Below, piece by piece: positions 45,140 through 53,152 of a stretch of DNA of 64,000 bases. Position numbers and translations under genes: made by a program. The first letter of the stretch is position 1. Each line of letters begins with the position of its first letter. The notes below the pieces were generated by a model. It searched no databases. It was not told the DNA's origin and saw nothing but the letters and a program-made list of their open reading frames with translations. This DNA comes from Methanobacteriota archaeon (GTDB lineage: Archaea; Halobacteriota; Methanosarcinia; Methanotrichales; Methanotrichaceae), in the NCBI GenBank assembly GCA_029553285.1, contig JAKPCO010000009.1:1-64000 (forward strand), read 5' to 3'.

Positions 45140-45490
45140 TCATGCAGGAGCGGCTGACGTCTCGTTCTCTGGCACGTATATCACCTGGCCGCTCTTCAGG
45201 CGGTATGCTGTGCCTATGCGGATCCCCTGCCCTCCACCCACCTGCTCTGTCATGTTCAGGACCTGAATGCTGCTCATGTTCTTGATTATTATCTGCATCT
45301 CCGGCTCGCCCGGATTCTTCACAACAGTGACGCTGGATGTGGGATCTAGAAGCTCTGAGATGTTGTAAGCAGTGACGAGCGCGAGCAGAAGCGCCACGGC
45401 GAAGACCATCGCGACATCGAAGAGGTTTGCGACGCCCTCCATCGGGTCCTCCCCATCGATCTCATCCAGAACGCCCCTACGGCCTCTCAT
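45140..45490 (-). CDS. DUF2149 protein, ExbD-like
   Basis: 116 residues with one transmembrane helix near residue 24 (NLFDVAMVFAVALLLALV) and a soluble outside domain (MQIIIKNMSSIQVLN, RIGTAYRLKSGQVIYVPEN). This is the topology of ExbD/TolR, and the Asp at the start of the helix is at the place of the proton-carrying Asp of ExbD. It overlaps the ExbB-like gene by 14 bases. DUF2149 has no established function; a role as the ExbD-type half of a proton-driven motor is inferred. Confidence 0.85.
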   Translation of the reverse strand: MRGRRGVLDEIDGEDPMEGVANLFDVAMVFAVALLLALVTAYNISELLDPTSSVTVVKNPGEPEMQIIIKNMSSIQVLNMTEQVGGGQGIRIGTAYRLKSGQVIYVPENETSAAPA

Positions 45491-46109
45491 TCATGGCCCT
45501 CCTCAGGATATCAGCTGCGTACTCCACATCGCTCAGGTCCTGATGGTACCATCTGTTTCTGATCAGAAGAGAGCAGTAACATATCCCGCCAACGACAAGT
45601 CCTATCACAGTCGTTGCAAACGCTATTATCAGGCTCGCCGCCATGGACTGCACATCCCCTTTCGAAAGGCTCACGAGCGCCGGTCCCATTGGTATCAGTG
45701 TGCCCATCAGCCCCAGTATCGGACCGACCCTGACACCGATACGCAGAGGCTCGAGCCTCCTGGCGAGATCCAGCTCGGCATCCTGGAGGATCTTGTCGAG
45801 CCTGACGTGAAGCATGCTTCCCTCAAGGGAGCCTGCCATCTCCATGAGGACACCGGAGAGCTGTGGGGATCTGTACCCCCTGAGGACCTCGGCGGCCTCC
45901 TTTGACATCCCGGAGCTTGCAAGCGAGGCCGCCCTGAGCGTGATCTCCTCCAGCTCCCTGATGTCCCTCCTCCTGGATGTGTACTCCTGGATCATCGATC
46001 CCAGGAGGATGAGCGACCAGCCGAAGAGAACGAGCAGGCCGAATATATCTGGATAGAGCAATGATGTGGAGAACACGTAGAGAAGGCTGACCGCGGTCTC
46101 GTAGATCAT
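45477..46109 (-). CDS. MotA/TolQ/ExbB-type proton channel
   Basis: 210 residues with three transmembrane helices: one near the N-terminus (IFGLLVLFGWSLILLGSMI), then a cytoplasmic helical section, then two close helices with the family pattern RIGVRVGPILGLMGTLIPMGPALVSLSKGD and AASLIIAFATTVIGLVVGGICY. The Gly-Pro-Leu-Gly-Thr motif is diagnostic. In bacteria these channels power TonB-dependent import or Tol across the periplasm. Here there is no outer membrane, so the load must be a surface protein; the CobN-like giant encoded convergently is the obvious candidate. Overlaps genes on both sides. Confidence 0.9.
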   Translation of the reverse strand: MIYETAVSLLYVFSTSLLYPDIFGLLVLFGWSLILLGSMIQEYTSRRRDIRELEEITLRAASLASSGMSKEAAEVLRGYRSPQLSGVLMEMAGSLEGSMLHVRLDKILQDAELDLARRLEPLRIGVRVGPILGLMGTLIPMGPALVSLSKGDVQSMAASLIIAFATTVIGLVVGGICYCSLLIRNRWYHQDLSDVEYAADILRRAMNERP

Positions 46110-46795
46110 ACTGTCACACCTTTCTTCCGGATGACGTATCCCAGGGAGATCAGCATAATCAATATCAGATAAGCAGGAACCAGCTCAGAATGCATCTCGG
46201 GTGCTGCGAAGCTCATCGTCACCCTCTGCAGCTGGATGTACGACGGCAGGAGTATTATCGAGATGATGTAAAAACCCCCCAGGAGCATCATCACGTTCCC
46301 GATGATGCCAGGACCACCCTGAAACCTTCTCAAAAGCATCGAGACCGAGGAGATTGTCACGAAGAGGATGATGCCCACCGCTGCGCCGATTCTCGTGGGA
46401 GAGATGTTGATGAGATCCGCGAGCACGCTGCACGAGAGGAGAGTCGCCGCCATGCATGCAGGGCACGGGATCGAGAGAGCCCAGAACGTTTTGCGGGACA
46501 TGTCCCTGCCAGAGCATCTCCACTCTCTTACCGTGAGCATTCCGAGAGCGATGAGACAGAGAGCAATAACCACATGCATCGCCACGCCTGCTCTGATCAT
46601 CTCTGCCATCAGATCTATAGACAGGCGATCTATAACAAGACCCATACCTGTGGCCACAAGCAGATAGCCAGACGCAACCAGCATGATCTCCCTACAGCCG
46701 AGATGCGCAAGCCCGCATCCCATGCCGGCCTTCAGGGCGAATATCAGCAGGCCCACAACCACCCCAAGTGCGATTGCAACTTCCAAGCAGGACAC
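46106..46795 (-). CDS. DUF2162 membrane protein, putative transporter
   Basis: 229 residues with six or seven hydrophobic helices. It contains SIPCPACMAATLL, a C-P-x-C motif in a helix, and several other Cys (KAGMGCGLAHLGCRE) that could bind metal or undergo redox change. DUF2162 is a family I associate with methanogens and with cobN-like genes. The start is a GTG at 46795; a TTG at 46786, with AGGTG at better spacing, is as likely. First gene of the operon with the ExbB-like and DUF2149 genes, overlapping by 4 bases. Confidence 0.85.
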   Translation of the reverse strand: MSCLEVAIALGVVVGLLIFALKAGMGCGLAHLGCREIMLVASGYLLVATGMGLVIDRLSIDLMAEMIRAGVAMHVVIALCLIALGMLTVREWRCSGRDMSRKTFWALSIPCPACMAATLLSCSVLADLINISPTRIGAAVGIILFVTISSVSMLLRRFQGGPGIIGNVMMLLGGFYIISIILLPSYIQLQRVTMSFAAPEMHSELVPAYLILIMLISLGYVIRKKGVTV

Positions 46796-46978
46796 CTGTT
46801 AAACTTAATTGGTCCAAGGTCAAATTTTTTGGATATATCTTTTGCGATCGGGATCTTCTGTGGCTGGAGGATGCAGGAACTCATGCAGATCAGCAAGCGT
46901 ATTTAAGGGCTGATGGAGAGGATCCTGCGCATGGTGGCGGAAACTCCTCTATTACCATGAAAGCATGAACGGAGGGTC

Positions 46979-47231
46979 CGCTCTTATTCAGCGACTTGAA
47001 TGACATCAAGCTGGTTGCTGAATGGACTCATTCGCTCTCCATGCCTTCGACACAGTCGAAGGTAAGTCGAAACGCTCGCATGGGATGGCTGGTGCCGCTT
47101 CGGGCAAACGCTTTTATGTGTTTGGCAACTTGGAGGTCGTGCAATATGGTGCTGAGCGCACTTATTCATTCACCCAGAATACACGGCAGGAGCAGTGCTT
47201 CTATGGGCAATTTATCATATGGATAAGAGCG
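46979..47231. mobile_element. Family-1 element, tandem double copy H
   Basis: Two units joined: unit 1 from 46979 carries the TTCGAC/GTCGAA hairpin insert and loses its right end at about 47107; unit 2 is 47108-47231 (CGCTTTTAT to ATAAGAGCG). The whole 253-base dimer is flanked by GGAGGGTC (46971-46978) and GGAAGGTC (47232-47239), a 7-of-8 target duplication, as if the dimer had moved as one unit. Confidence 0.75.
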
Positions 47232-47298
47232 GGAAGGTCAACCTCCAGTCTCGGGCGTTTCTGGACGAAACCAACATGCATCAAAGCCTTCATCCTTT

Positions 47299-47413
47299 TA
47301 TAGTCCTTTGCGTCGCTTCATATAAATCCATTTAAAAGCTACTGGATATGTCATACTTCATAGATGATTTTATATAACATGCAATATTATATCAACTTAT
47401 GAGGAATACTATA
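47299..47413. mobile_element. Family-3 repeat (115 bp), copy 1
   Basis: Runs from TATAGTCCTTTGCGTCGC to GGAATACTATA. Ends TATAGT/ACTATA are inverted, which would fit insertion at TA as in IS630/Tc1-type elements. About 85% alike to copy 2 by eye. It appears to interrupt a sequence found uninterrupted near 22683-22727. Confidence 0.7.
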
Positions 47414-47462
47414 GCACGCCTTCTGCTGTCGCATGCGGGGTTCGCTGTGAATGCCGATCGTC

Positions 47463-47577
47463 TATAGTCCTTTGCGTCGCTTCATGTAAATCTATTTAAA
47501 AACTACTGGACGAGTCCTACTTCATAGATGGTTTTATGTAATACGAAATATTATATCAATTTGTGCGGAATACTATA
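47463..47577. mobile_element. Family-3 repeat (115 bp), copy 2
   Basis: Same length and orientation as copy 1, separated from it by 49 bases. Differences are scattered point changes, so this is a direct repeat of two elements, not a recent tandem duplication of the whole segment. Confidence 0.7.
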
Positions 47578-47597
47578 AATCGGAGTGGAACTGCAGA

Positions 47598-47688
47598 AGA
47601 GGTGTCCGAATAAGGACGAAGTGCTCATAACAATCAGCATCCTAAAGCCTCGAATATCTGGCTCCGGAACTCTTATTCGGACAGGTCC
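47598..47688. mobile_element. Family-2 miniature inverted-repeat element, 91 bp, copy 2
   Basis: AGAGGTGTCC to GGACAGGTCC, differing from copy 1 at 23952-24042 by about two bases. Flanked by perfect 8-bp direct repeats ACTGCAGA (47590-47597 and 47689-47696). It sits just upstream of the hisI TATA box. Confidence 0.85.
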
Positions 47689-47706
47689 ACTGCAGAGCAC
47701 CCAAGC

Positions 47707-47713
47707 TTTATAA
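47707..47713 (+). promoter_or_regulatory. TATA box of hisI
   Basis: TTTATAA lies about 30 bases before the ATG at 47740, fitting a leaderless transcript. It is only 19 bases downstream of a family-2 element. Confidence 0.6.
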
Positions 47714-47739
47714 CGCACATCTCTGATCATTATGATGGT

Positions 47740-48096
47740 ATGATCGAGATTCCCGATGACAAGCTGATTCCAGCTGTTGTACAGGACTGGAAGACGGGAG
47801 AGGTGCTGATGCTGGCATACATGAACAGCATCGCGCTTTCCAGAACGCTCGAGACAGGAGTTGCGCACTACTGGTCGAGGTCGCGGGGGAAGCTGTGGCG
47901 GAAGGGGGAGACCTCAGGAAACGAGCAGATCGTGAAGGAGATACTGATAGACTGCGATGAGGACGCGATTCTCCTGAAGGTTGAGCAGAGGGGGGGTGCG
48001 TGCCACACCGGATACAGATCCTGTTTCTACAGGACCCTGGACGGGAGGATAGTGGGGGAGAGGGTCTTCGATCCGGATGAGGTCTACAAGCGGTGA
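47740..48096 (+). CDS. hisI: Phosphoribosyl-AMP cyclohydrolase
   Basis: 118 residues; the third step of histidine biosynthesis, opening the adenine ring of phosphoribosyl-AMP. Motifs: [22 protein letters not shown]-equivalent [18 protein letters not shown], the metal ligands in [27 protein letters not shown]. It is the stand-alone form without the HisE domain. The remaining his genes are not here. A radical SAM gene follows after 4 bases. Confidence 0.96.
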   Translation: MIEIPDDKLIPAVVQDWKTGEVLMLAYMNSIALSRTLETGVAHYWSRSRGKLWRKGETSGNEQIVKEILIDCDEDAILLKVEQRGGACHTGYRSCFYRTLDGRIVGERVFDPDEVYKR

Positions 48097-48100
48097 TCGT

Positions 48101-49204
48101 TTGAGATACAAGCTCTGCGATACTCCTGTTTTAAAGGCGACAGCATCCGTCGATTCTGGGAGAATCAGGGTCAGAGCTGATGGCCTTCTCTCAAAACTTC
48201 CGGCGATCTCATCTGCCCTCTCGATGATCGACGGAGACATTCCGGCATTCGCTGGAGAATCTCTTTACATATCGACCTGGCTGCCGCCTGTCCCGAGCAG
48301 GGCATTCGATCGCTTCGTGAGGAGCCAGATACTCGCATCCCTCGGCAGGAGAACCCCTGACCAGATCACGATATCTGTGACAGAGGAGTGCCCCAACCGA
48401 TGCAGGCACTGCGCACTGCCCGATACAGGAAACCACCTCAGTCTTGAGCCGAAAGATGTCCAGAGGATAATAGATCAGGCGCTCGATCTCGGATCCACGC
48501 TCATAATATTCGATGGCGGAGAGCCCTGTCTGTACAGAGAGCTTCCGGAGCTTGTGAGCTACGTGGATGATCGGGCTGTGACCACAATCTTCACCTCTGG
48601 CGCCGGATTCACTGAGGGCCTCGCGAGGCGGCTCAGGGATGCGGGGCTCCAGGCGGTGAACGTGAGCCTGGACAGCCCGGTGGAGGATGAGCATGACGCC
48701 ATCCGCGGGCGAAGGGGCGTGTACAGGGATGCCATGAACGCCATAAGGCATGCTCTGAATGCGGGGCTGCTGGTCGATCTCTATGTGGTGTTGAGACGCG
48801 ATAACATCGAACATCTCCAGAGATTCCATGACCTCGCGCGCGAAGCGGGCGTGCATGAGCTCACGTTCTTCGAGGTTGTGCCCACGGGGAGGTGCACAGG
48901 CTCAGAGGATATCGTGCTGGATGCTTCAGATCTCTCCGCGCTGGAGAGGTTCGTCTCAAGCGCACCCCCGCCGAGGATATTCTCTGTGCCTGCGGCGCTC
49001 AAACGCTTCGGATGCTTCGCGGGGAGAAGCTGGATGCATGTCACCCCATCCGGCGAGGTGTACCCGTGCGCCTGCTACCCGAAGAGCTATGGAAATGCTC
49101 TGAGAGAATCGCTATCCGGAATCTGGAAAAGGATGTCAGATTTTCCCTATAAAGGAATTAATACATGCCCCATGCGATCGAAAGGACCATCCAAAGATTT
49201 GTGA
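48101..49204 (+). CDS. Radical SAM protein with SPASM-like C-terminus
   Basis: 367 residues from a TTG at 48101, preceded by GGTGATC; the frame upstream to 48077 overlaps hisI. An N-terminal ~90-residue domain of unknown type is followed by the radical SAM core with the cluster motif CPNRCRHC, GGEPCLY (SAM-binding GGE), and later NVSLDSP. The C-terminus GCFAGRSWMHVTPSGEVYPCACYPKSYGN has the Cys pattern of a SPASM/twitch auxiliary cluster domain. Members modify peptides or tetrapyrroles (for example Ahb haem enzymes), so substrate is open. Translated right after hisI. Confidence 0.85.
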   Translation: MRYKLCDTPVLKATASVDSGRIRVRADGLLSKLPAISSALSMIDGDIPAFAGESLYISTWLPPVPSRAFDRFVRSQILASLGRRTPDQITISVTEECPNRCRHCALPDTGNHLSLEPKDVQRIIDQALDLGSTLIIFDGGEPCLYRELPELVSYVDDRAVTTIFTSGAGFTEGLARRLRDAGLQAVNVSLDSPVEDEHDAIRGRRGVYRDAMNAIRHALNAGLLVDLYVVLRRDNIEHLQRFHDLAREAGVHELTFFEVVPTGRCTGSEDIVLDASDLSALERFVSSAPPPRIFSVPAALKRFGCFAGRSWMHVTPSGEVYPCACYPKSYGNALRESLSGIWKRMSDFPYKGINTCPMRSKGPSKDL

Positions 49205-49255
49205 CTTCAGAGGTTAAATCTAAATAGGTAATAATGATGGTACCTCCGTATTGCT

Positions 49256-50122
49256 ATGGAGCTAACACCAGTTCAGAGGGATATACTTACCGCGTTGATC
49301 AACATACATCGACGTGAGGGAAGGGCTGTAAAGGGAGAAGAAATTGCAGAGCTGATCGACCGCAATCCTGGCACTATACGCAACCAGATGCAGTCGCTCA
49401 AGGCGCTGAACCTTGTGGAGGGAGTGCCGGGTCCGAAGGGCGGCTACAAGGCGACAGGAGCCGCATACGAGGTTCTCTGTCTCGACAACAGCGACGATGT
49501 GGTAGACGTGCCGATAATCAAGAATGGTGTTCAGGTGGAGGGCGCCTCTGCGAGCGAGATCATATTCAACAAGGTCATGCGGCACGACAGCTGTGATGGC
49601 ATGGTTCGCATCACAGGGAACGTCAGGGACTTCAACATAGGCGATGAGATCGAGATAGGGCCGACACCTGTGAACAGGCTTTACATAAGGGGCGAGGTCA
49701 CCGGCAGGGACGACACGATGAGCAGGCTGATATTCAAGGTCAGAGAGATGATCTCGGTGCCGCGGATACCTGTGAAAAAGATCGCGCGCCGCGCAGTCAG
49801 GATCAGCCCCTCAGCATCGATCCAGGATGCCGCCAGGACCATGATACATAACGGAGTGAGCGAGGCTCTTGTAGATGAGAGCTCACCAGGGCTTGTGAAC
49901 CTGACGGATCTTGTTAGAGCGATTGCAGACGGCCGCACAGGTGTTGAGGTAAAGGAGATCATGACCAGGGGCTATCTGACGATCGACTCTGACGATCTGG
50001 TCTACGAGGCGATAAAGATCATGGGCAAGACAGGCGCGAGCCAGCTCGTTGTCACCGAGGGTGGGGTGCCATGGGGTCTTGTCAACCCCGCGGACATAAT
50101 CCGATCGCTGACCCCTGCATAG
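49256..50122 (+). CDS. HTH transcriptional regulator with paired CBS domains
   Basis: 288 residues: an N-terminal winged helix-turn-helix (LTPVQRDILTALINIHRREGRAVKGEEIAELIDRNPGTIRNQMQSL...), a middle beta domain (MVRITGNVRDFNIGDEIEIGPTPVNRLYIRGEV), and two C-terminal CBS motifs (SPSASIQDAARTMIHNGVSEALV; MTRGYLTIDSDDLVYEAIKIMGKTGASQLVV). CBS pairs bind adenine nucleotides or SAM, so it probably couples gene expression to cell energy or methyl status. Convergent with pyrH with no gap between the stop codons. TCTAAATAGG near 49220 may be its TATA box. Confidence 0.88.
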   Translation: MELTPVQRDILTALINIHRREGRAVKGEEIAELIDRNPGTIRNQMQSLKALNLVEGVPGPKGGYKATGAAYEVLCLDNSDDVVDVPIIKNGVQVEGASASEIIFNKVMRHDSCDGMVRITGNVRDFNIGDEIEIGPTPVNRLYIRGEVTGRDDTMSRLIFKVREMISVPRIPVKKIARRAVRISPSASIQDAARTMIHNGVSEALVDESSPGLVNLTDLVRAIADGRTGVEVKEIMTRGYLTIDSDDLVYEAIKIMGKTGASQLVVTEGGVPWGLVNPADIIRSLTPA

Positions 50123-50794
50123 CTAACCACGAATCTCGGTGCCGTCGTGTGTTCCATCTATCGCCCTGATCAGGTTGGCCACGTCTCTGCCATCGACCAC
50201 GATGGTTGGAATGTGGCTCCGCTCGATTATCTTTGCTGCAAGCGGATCCACGGGGGATCTCGATCCCGCTTTGAGCTGGATCTGGCTCATCATCCTCGCG
50301 AGATCCTCTGCCTTCATCCTGGGGATCTTCACAGCCCCCGGATCCTTTTCCGGATCTGAGGTGTAAACGCCGTTCACGGATGTGGCGATCACGAGAAGAT
50401 CCGCACGGGCGTACTCTGCAAGAAGGGCTGCGACCGCGTCTGTGGTCTGCCCCGGAGATACTCCGCCCATGACCACTATACGGTATTTTTTTGAGGCCTC
50501 GAGAGCATCCTCGTAGGATTCTGGCACCCTGAATGGTGCAGAGCCACCAAGAGCCGCGGCCAGGAGCGCTGCGTTCATCCTGGTCGCGAGTATCCCGATC
50601 GAATCGCAGAGTGCCTCGCTCGCGCCAACACCACGCGCTCTGCCTATGCAATCGCGTGCGATAGCACCTCCCCCCACGACCACGTAGAGCTGATTGTCCC
50701 TAGAGATCTCTCTTAACTTTTCAGCATATCTTTTGAGGCCGGCGGAATCCTGTGCCGCAAGAACAGATCCACCCAGAGAGTATACCACGATCAT
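50123..50794 (-). CDS. pyrH: Uridylate kinase (UMP kinase)
   Basis: 223 residues of the amino acid kinase fold, archaeal UMP kinase type: IVVYSLGGSVL, VVVGGGAIARDCIGRARGVGASEA, VMGGVSPGQTTDAVAALLAEYARADLLVIATSVNGVY and PVDPLAAKIIERSHIPTIVVDGRD. It phosphorylates UMP to UDP. I start at ATG 50794 because the first beta strand begins there; the frame opens further up at 50872. Confidence 0.93.
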   Translation of the reverse strand: MIVVYSLGGSVLAAQDSAGLKRYAEKLREISRDNQLYVVVGGGAIARDCIGRARGVGASEALCDSIGILATRMNAALLAAALGGSAPFRVPESYEDALEASKKYRIVVMGGVSPGQTTDAVAALLAEYARADLLVIATSVNGVYTSDPEKDPGAVKIPRMKAEDLARMMSQIQLKAGSRSPVDPLAAKIIERSHIPTIVVDGRDVANLIRAIDGTHDGTEIRG

Positions 50795-51015
50795 CCAAAT
50801 CCCTGCTGTGGGAGAGCCTGCGAATTCATAACACTTTCCGGTGCATCCTGCTCGAGCGATAGACGATCCCATGCGGCGACCGGGTCATGCGGGTGGAGAA
50901 AACTCATTCGCTCGCCAGATCACACCGACAATCTCCAGCCCGGAGCAGTTCATGTTCATGAGAGCACAGCAAGGGCCTGCTCTGCGTGCCCTCTGTTACT
51001 GGATGCCTGTGATTG

Positions 51016-51957
51016 TCAAACAAGTGGCGTTCCGAAGGATACATCCTCGAGCTCCACGACCTTCCTCCAGACGGAGCGGCAGCTGCAATCCACATTGAGA
51101 TCTGCCCGGTTCTGGCTCAGCGAGAACGATCTTATCGCATCCGCAACGTATTCGTCACATCTGCCGCAGTTGTGAGGGCCCCTCTTCGCTCCCGCGCCCA
51201 CCGGATCGCATATCACCGGAACTCCCAGAGAGGAGTCTCGGAGCACCTCCACCGCGGACCAGAGCCACGGGGGCCTGTAACTGCCGCGCTGCCACATCCT
51301 CTCAAGCGGTGTGTTTCTCTGGACGTTGCAGAGGTTGACAGAGATGATATCCGAGTGTGGCTCCGCATCTATCGCAGACCGCAGCGCATCGGCGATGGCA
51401 TCCATCTCAGAGAGCCCTGGGGGCTTTAGTAGTAGGTATGTCTTCACCCGCCCTCCGAGGGAGTGTATCAGATCAGAGGCTCTCGCGAAATCAGAGAACG
51501 TGAACCCCTTGTTTATAAGGTGCCTTCTCACAAGATCACTCGAGCTCTCCAGCCCGATGCCTATCTCCACATCCATGAAAGAAAGGATCTGCTCAAGAGC
51601 GGGGCGATCGATGTGCTCAGGCCTGGACTCGATCACAAGCCTCCTCACGTTCGTATCTCTCAGCGATCTGAGTATATCCAGACGCGCGGCCTCAGGAACC
51701 TCGACAGGATCTAGAAAGCTGCCGCTGGTGTAGATCTTGACGAGCTCCGCATCCCTGACTCTCTCGAGTATCGACCTGAACTGCGCGATGATATCCTCAG
51801 CGCTCGCATCGACCCCCTCCTGTGCGTATCCGCACATCACGCACCTGTTCCAGCTACAGCCCCTGGTTCTAAGAATCACTGTGGTGGATTCAACAACCCT
51901 TCCATCGAGAAGATCCCTGCCGCGCCAGACCGCGACAGGGGAACGCGCGCTCTTCAT
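51016..51957 (-). CDS. Radical SAM protein, probably archaeosine synthase subunit RaSEA
   Basis: 313 residues. The Fe-S motif is RGCSWNRCVMCGY, close to the C-x5-C-x-MCGY form of the RaSEA/TIGR01210 group. It is followed by IYTSGSFLDPVEVP, LVIESRPEHI and IGIGLESSSDLVRRHLINKGF. The C-terminus has extra cysteines (HNCGRCDEYV, VDCSCRS) for a zinc or second cluster. RaSEA works with the lysine-adding enzyme ArcS to convert preQ0-modified tRNA to archaeosine at position 15. No arcS is in the window. It starts 5 bases after the trxB stop. Confidence 0.8.
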   Translation of the reverse strand: MKSARSPVAVWRGRDLLDGRVVESTTVILRTRGCSWNRCVMCGYAQEGVDASAEDIIAQFRSILERVRDAELVKIYTSGSFLDPVEVPEAARLDILRSLRDTNVRRLVIESRPEHIDRPALEQILSFMDVEIGIGLESSSDLVRRHLINKGFTFSDFARASDLIHSLGGRVKTYLLLKPPGLSEMDAIADALRSAIDAEPHSDIISVNLCNVQRNTPLERMWQRGSYRPPWLWSAVEVLRDSSLGVPVICDPVGAGAKRGPHNCGRCDEYVADAIRSFSLSQNRADLNVDCSCRSVWRKVVELEDVSFGTPLV

Positions 51958-51961
51958 CGCC

Positions 51962-52861
51962 TTACCTGAGATACTGCATCGCGCTTATAGCTGCCGATGC
52001 ACCCGAGCCGACCGCGGTTGCAACCTGCATTCTTCCCCCTGTGAGATCTCCGGCGGCGAACACGCCCGGCATGGATGTCTCCTGTGTGAGACGGTTGACC
52101 TTCACAAAGCCCCCTTCGGTAAGCTCAAGCCCGAGATCCTTCGCGAGCTTTGTGTTTGGAGATACCCCCATCTCCACGAATATGCCATCCACCTTGAGAG
52201 ATCTGGGCGTCCCCCCGACCACGAACTCGATGCCGTTGACGAACTCATCTCCTGTGATGCGTGTCACCTCGACGCCGAACGTCTGTGTTATGTTACTGAT
52301 ACCCTTCAGCCGACCGAGGTACACCGCCTCGGCAACAAGCCTCTCCTTCGGGCAGAGGAGATGGACCCTGCTGCATATGTTCGAGAGGTACAGCAGCGCC
52401 CGGGCTGCGCCGTTGCCATAGCCGACAACGGCGGTCGTTTTATCCCTGAACAGAGCGCCATCACAGTAAACACAGTACGAAAGACCTCTTGTGACGTATT
52501 TCTCCTCTCCAGGAACTCCAAGCTTCCTGTGGCTTGCACCTGTCGCCAGAATCAGGGCTCTGCAGACGTACTCCCAGCTCTCGGTCTTGATCCTGAACGT
52601 GTCATCGAGATGCACTATCTTCTCGACCATCTCCTGCCTGTACTCTGCTCCGTACTTCTGCGCCTGGGAGAGCATCCGCTCTGAGAGCTCGATGCCCTGG
52701 ATGCCATCAGGGAATCCAGGATAGTTCTCGTAAATTCCGCCCATGGATTGCTGAGAGGTGTAGACATTTCCCAGTATCAATGTCTTCATGCCACCCCTGG
52801 CGCAGTACATACCGGCAGTCAGACCCGCCGGACCGGCACCAACAACAATGACGTCATACAA
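51962..52861 (-). CDS. trxB: Thioredoxin reductase
   Basis: 299 residues: FAD-binding IVVGAGPAGLTAGMYCAR, the redox-active pair in SYCVYCDGALF, NADP-domain VVGYGNGAARALLYLSN, and the final FAD motif GVFAAGDLTGGRMQVATAVGSGASAA. It reduces thioredoxin; some methanogen enzymes use F420H2, so the electron donor is uncertain, particularly as the second nucleotide motif is GYGNGA rather than the common GGGxxA. Likely co-transcribed with the RaSEA-like gene. Confidence 0.93.
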   Translation of the reverse strand: MYDVIVVGAGPAGLTAGMYCARGGMKTLILGNVYTSQQSMGGIYENYPGFPDGIQGIELSERMLSQAQKYGAEYRQEMVEKIVHLDDTFRIKTESWEYVCRALILATGASHRKLGVPGEEKYVTRGLSYCVYCDGALFRDKTTAVVGYGNGAARALLYLSNICSRVHLLCPKERLVAEAVYLGRLKGISNITQTFGVEVTRITGDEFVNGIEFVVGGTPRSLKVDGIFVEMGVSPNTKLAKDLGLELTEGGFVKVNRLTQETSMPGVFAAGDLTGGRMQVATAVGSGASAAISAMQYLR

Positions 52862-53152
52862 GGGAAGACACCAAAGATATTTTGCTGGTTAATGGTAGAT
52901 AACCCGATCGCTCAGGTCCCGACGATGCAGAGGCAGACAAAGGCCATCACAGAGTGGTGGGCAATGATTACCAAATGATTCTGAAATCCAAAGAGATGCT
53001 CCACGAATCTGGACAGGTTGAGCGTTGCGGGTCTCGATGAGACGATCGCACCCGAGGGATAAAATTGCACGACCTGTCAGCTCGAAATGAATGAAAATCT
53101 CAACCGCAGAAAAGAGAATCCTTATATTCAATAAAAGCAAAACAAATTGCAG

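Larger units (their letters stand above)
46796..47739. other. Repeat-dense intergenic region
   Basis: 944 bases without a gene. It contains a double family-1 element (46979-47231), two family-3 repeats (47299-47413 and 47463-47577), one family-2 element (47598-47688) and the hisI promoter (TTTATAA at 47707-47713). The first 180 bases, upstream of DUF2162, hold that operon's promoter, with GGATATATCTTTTG around 46832 as the best TATA candidate in either direction. Confidence 0.6.
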
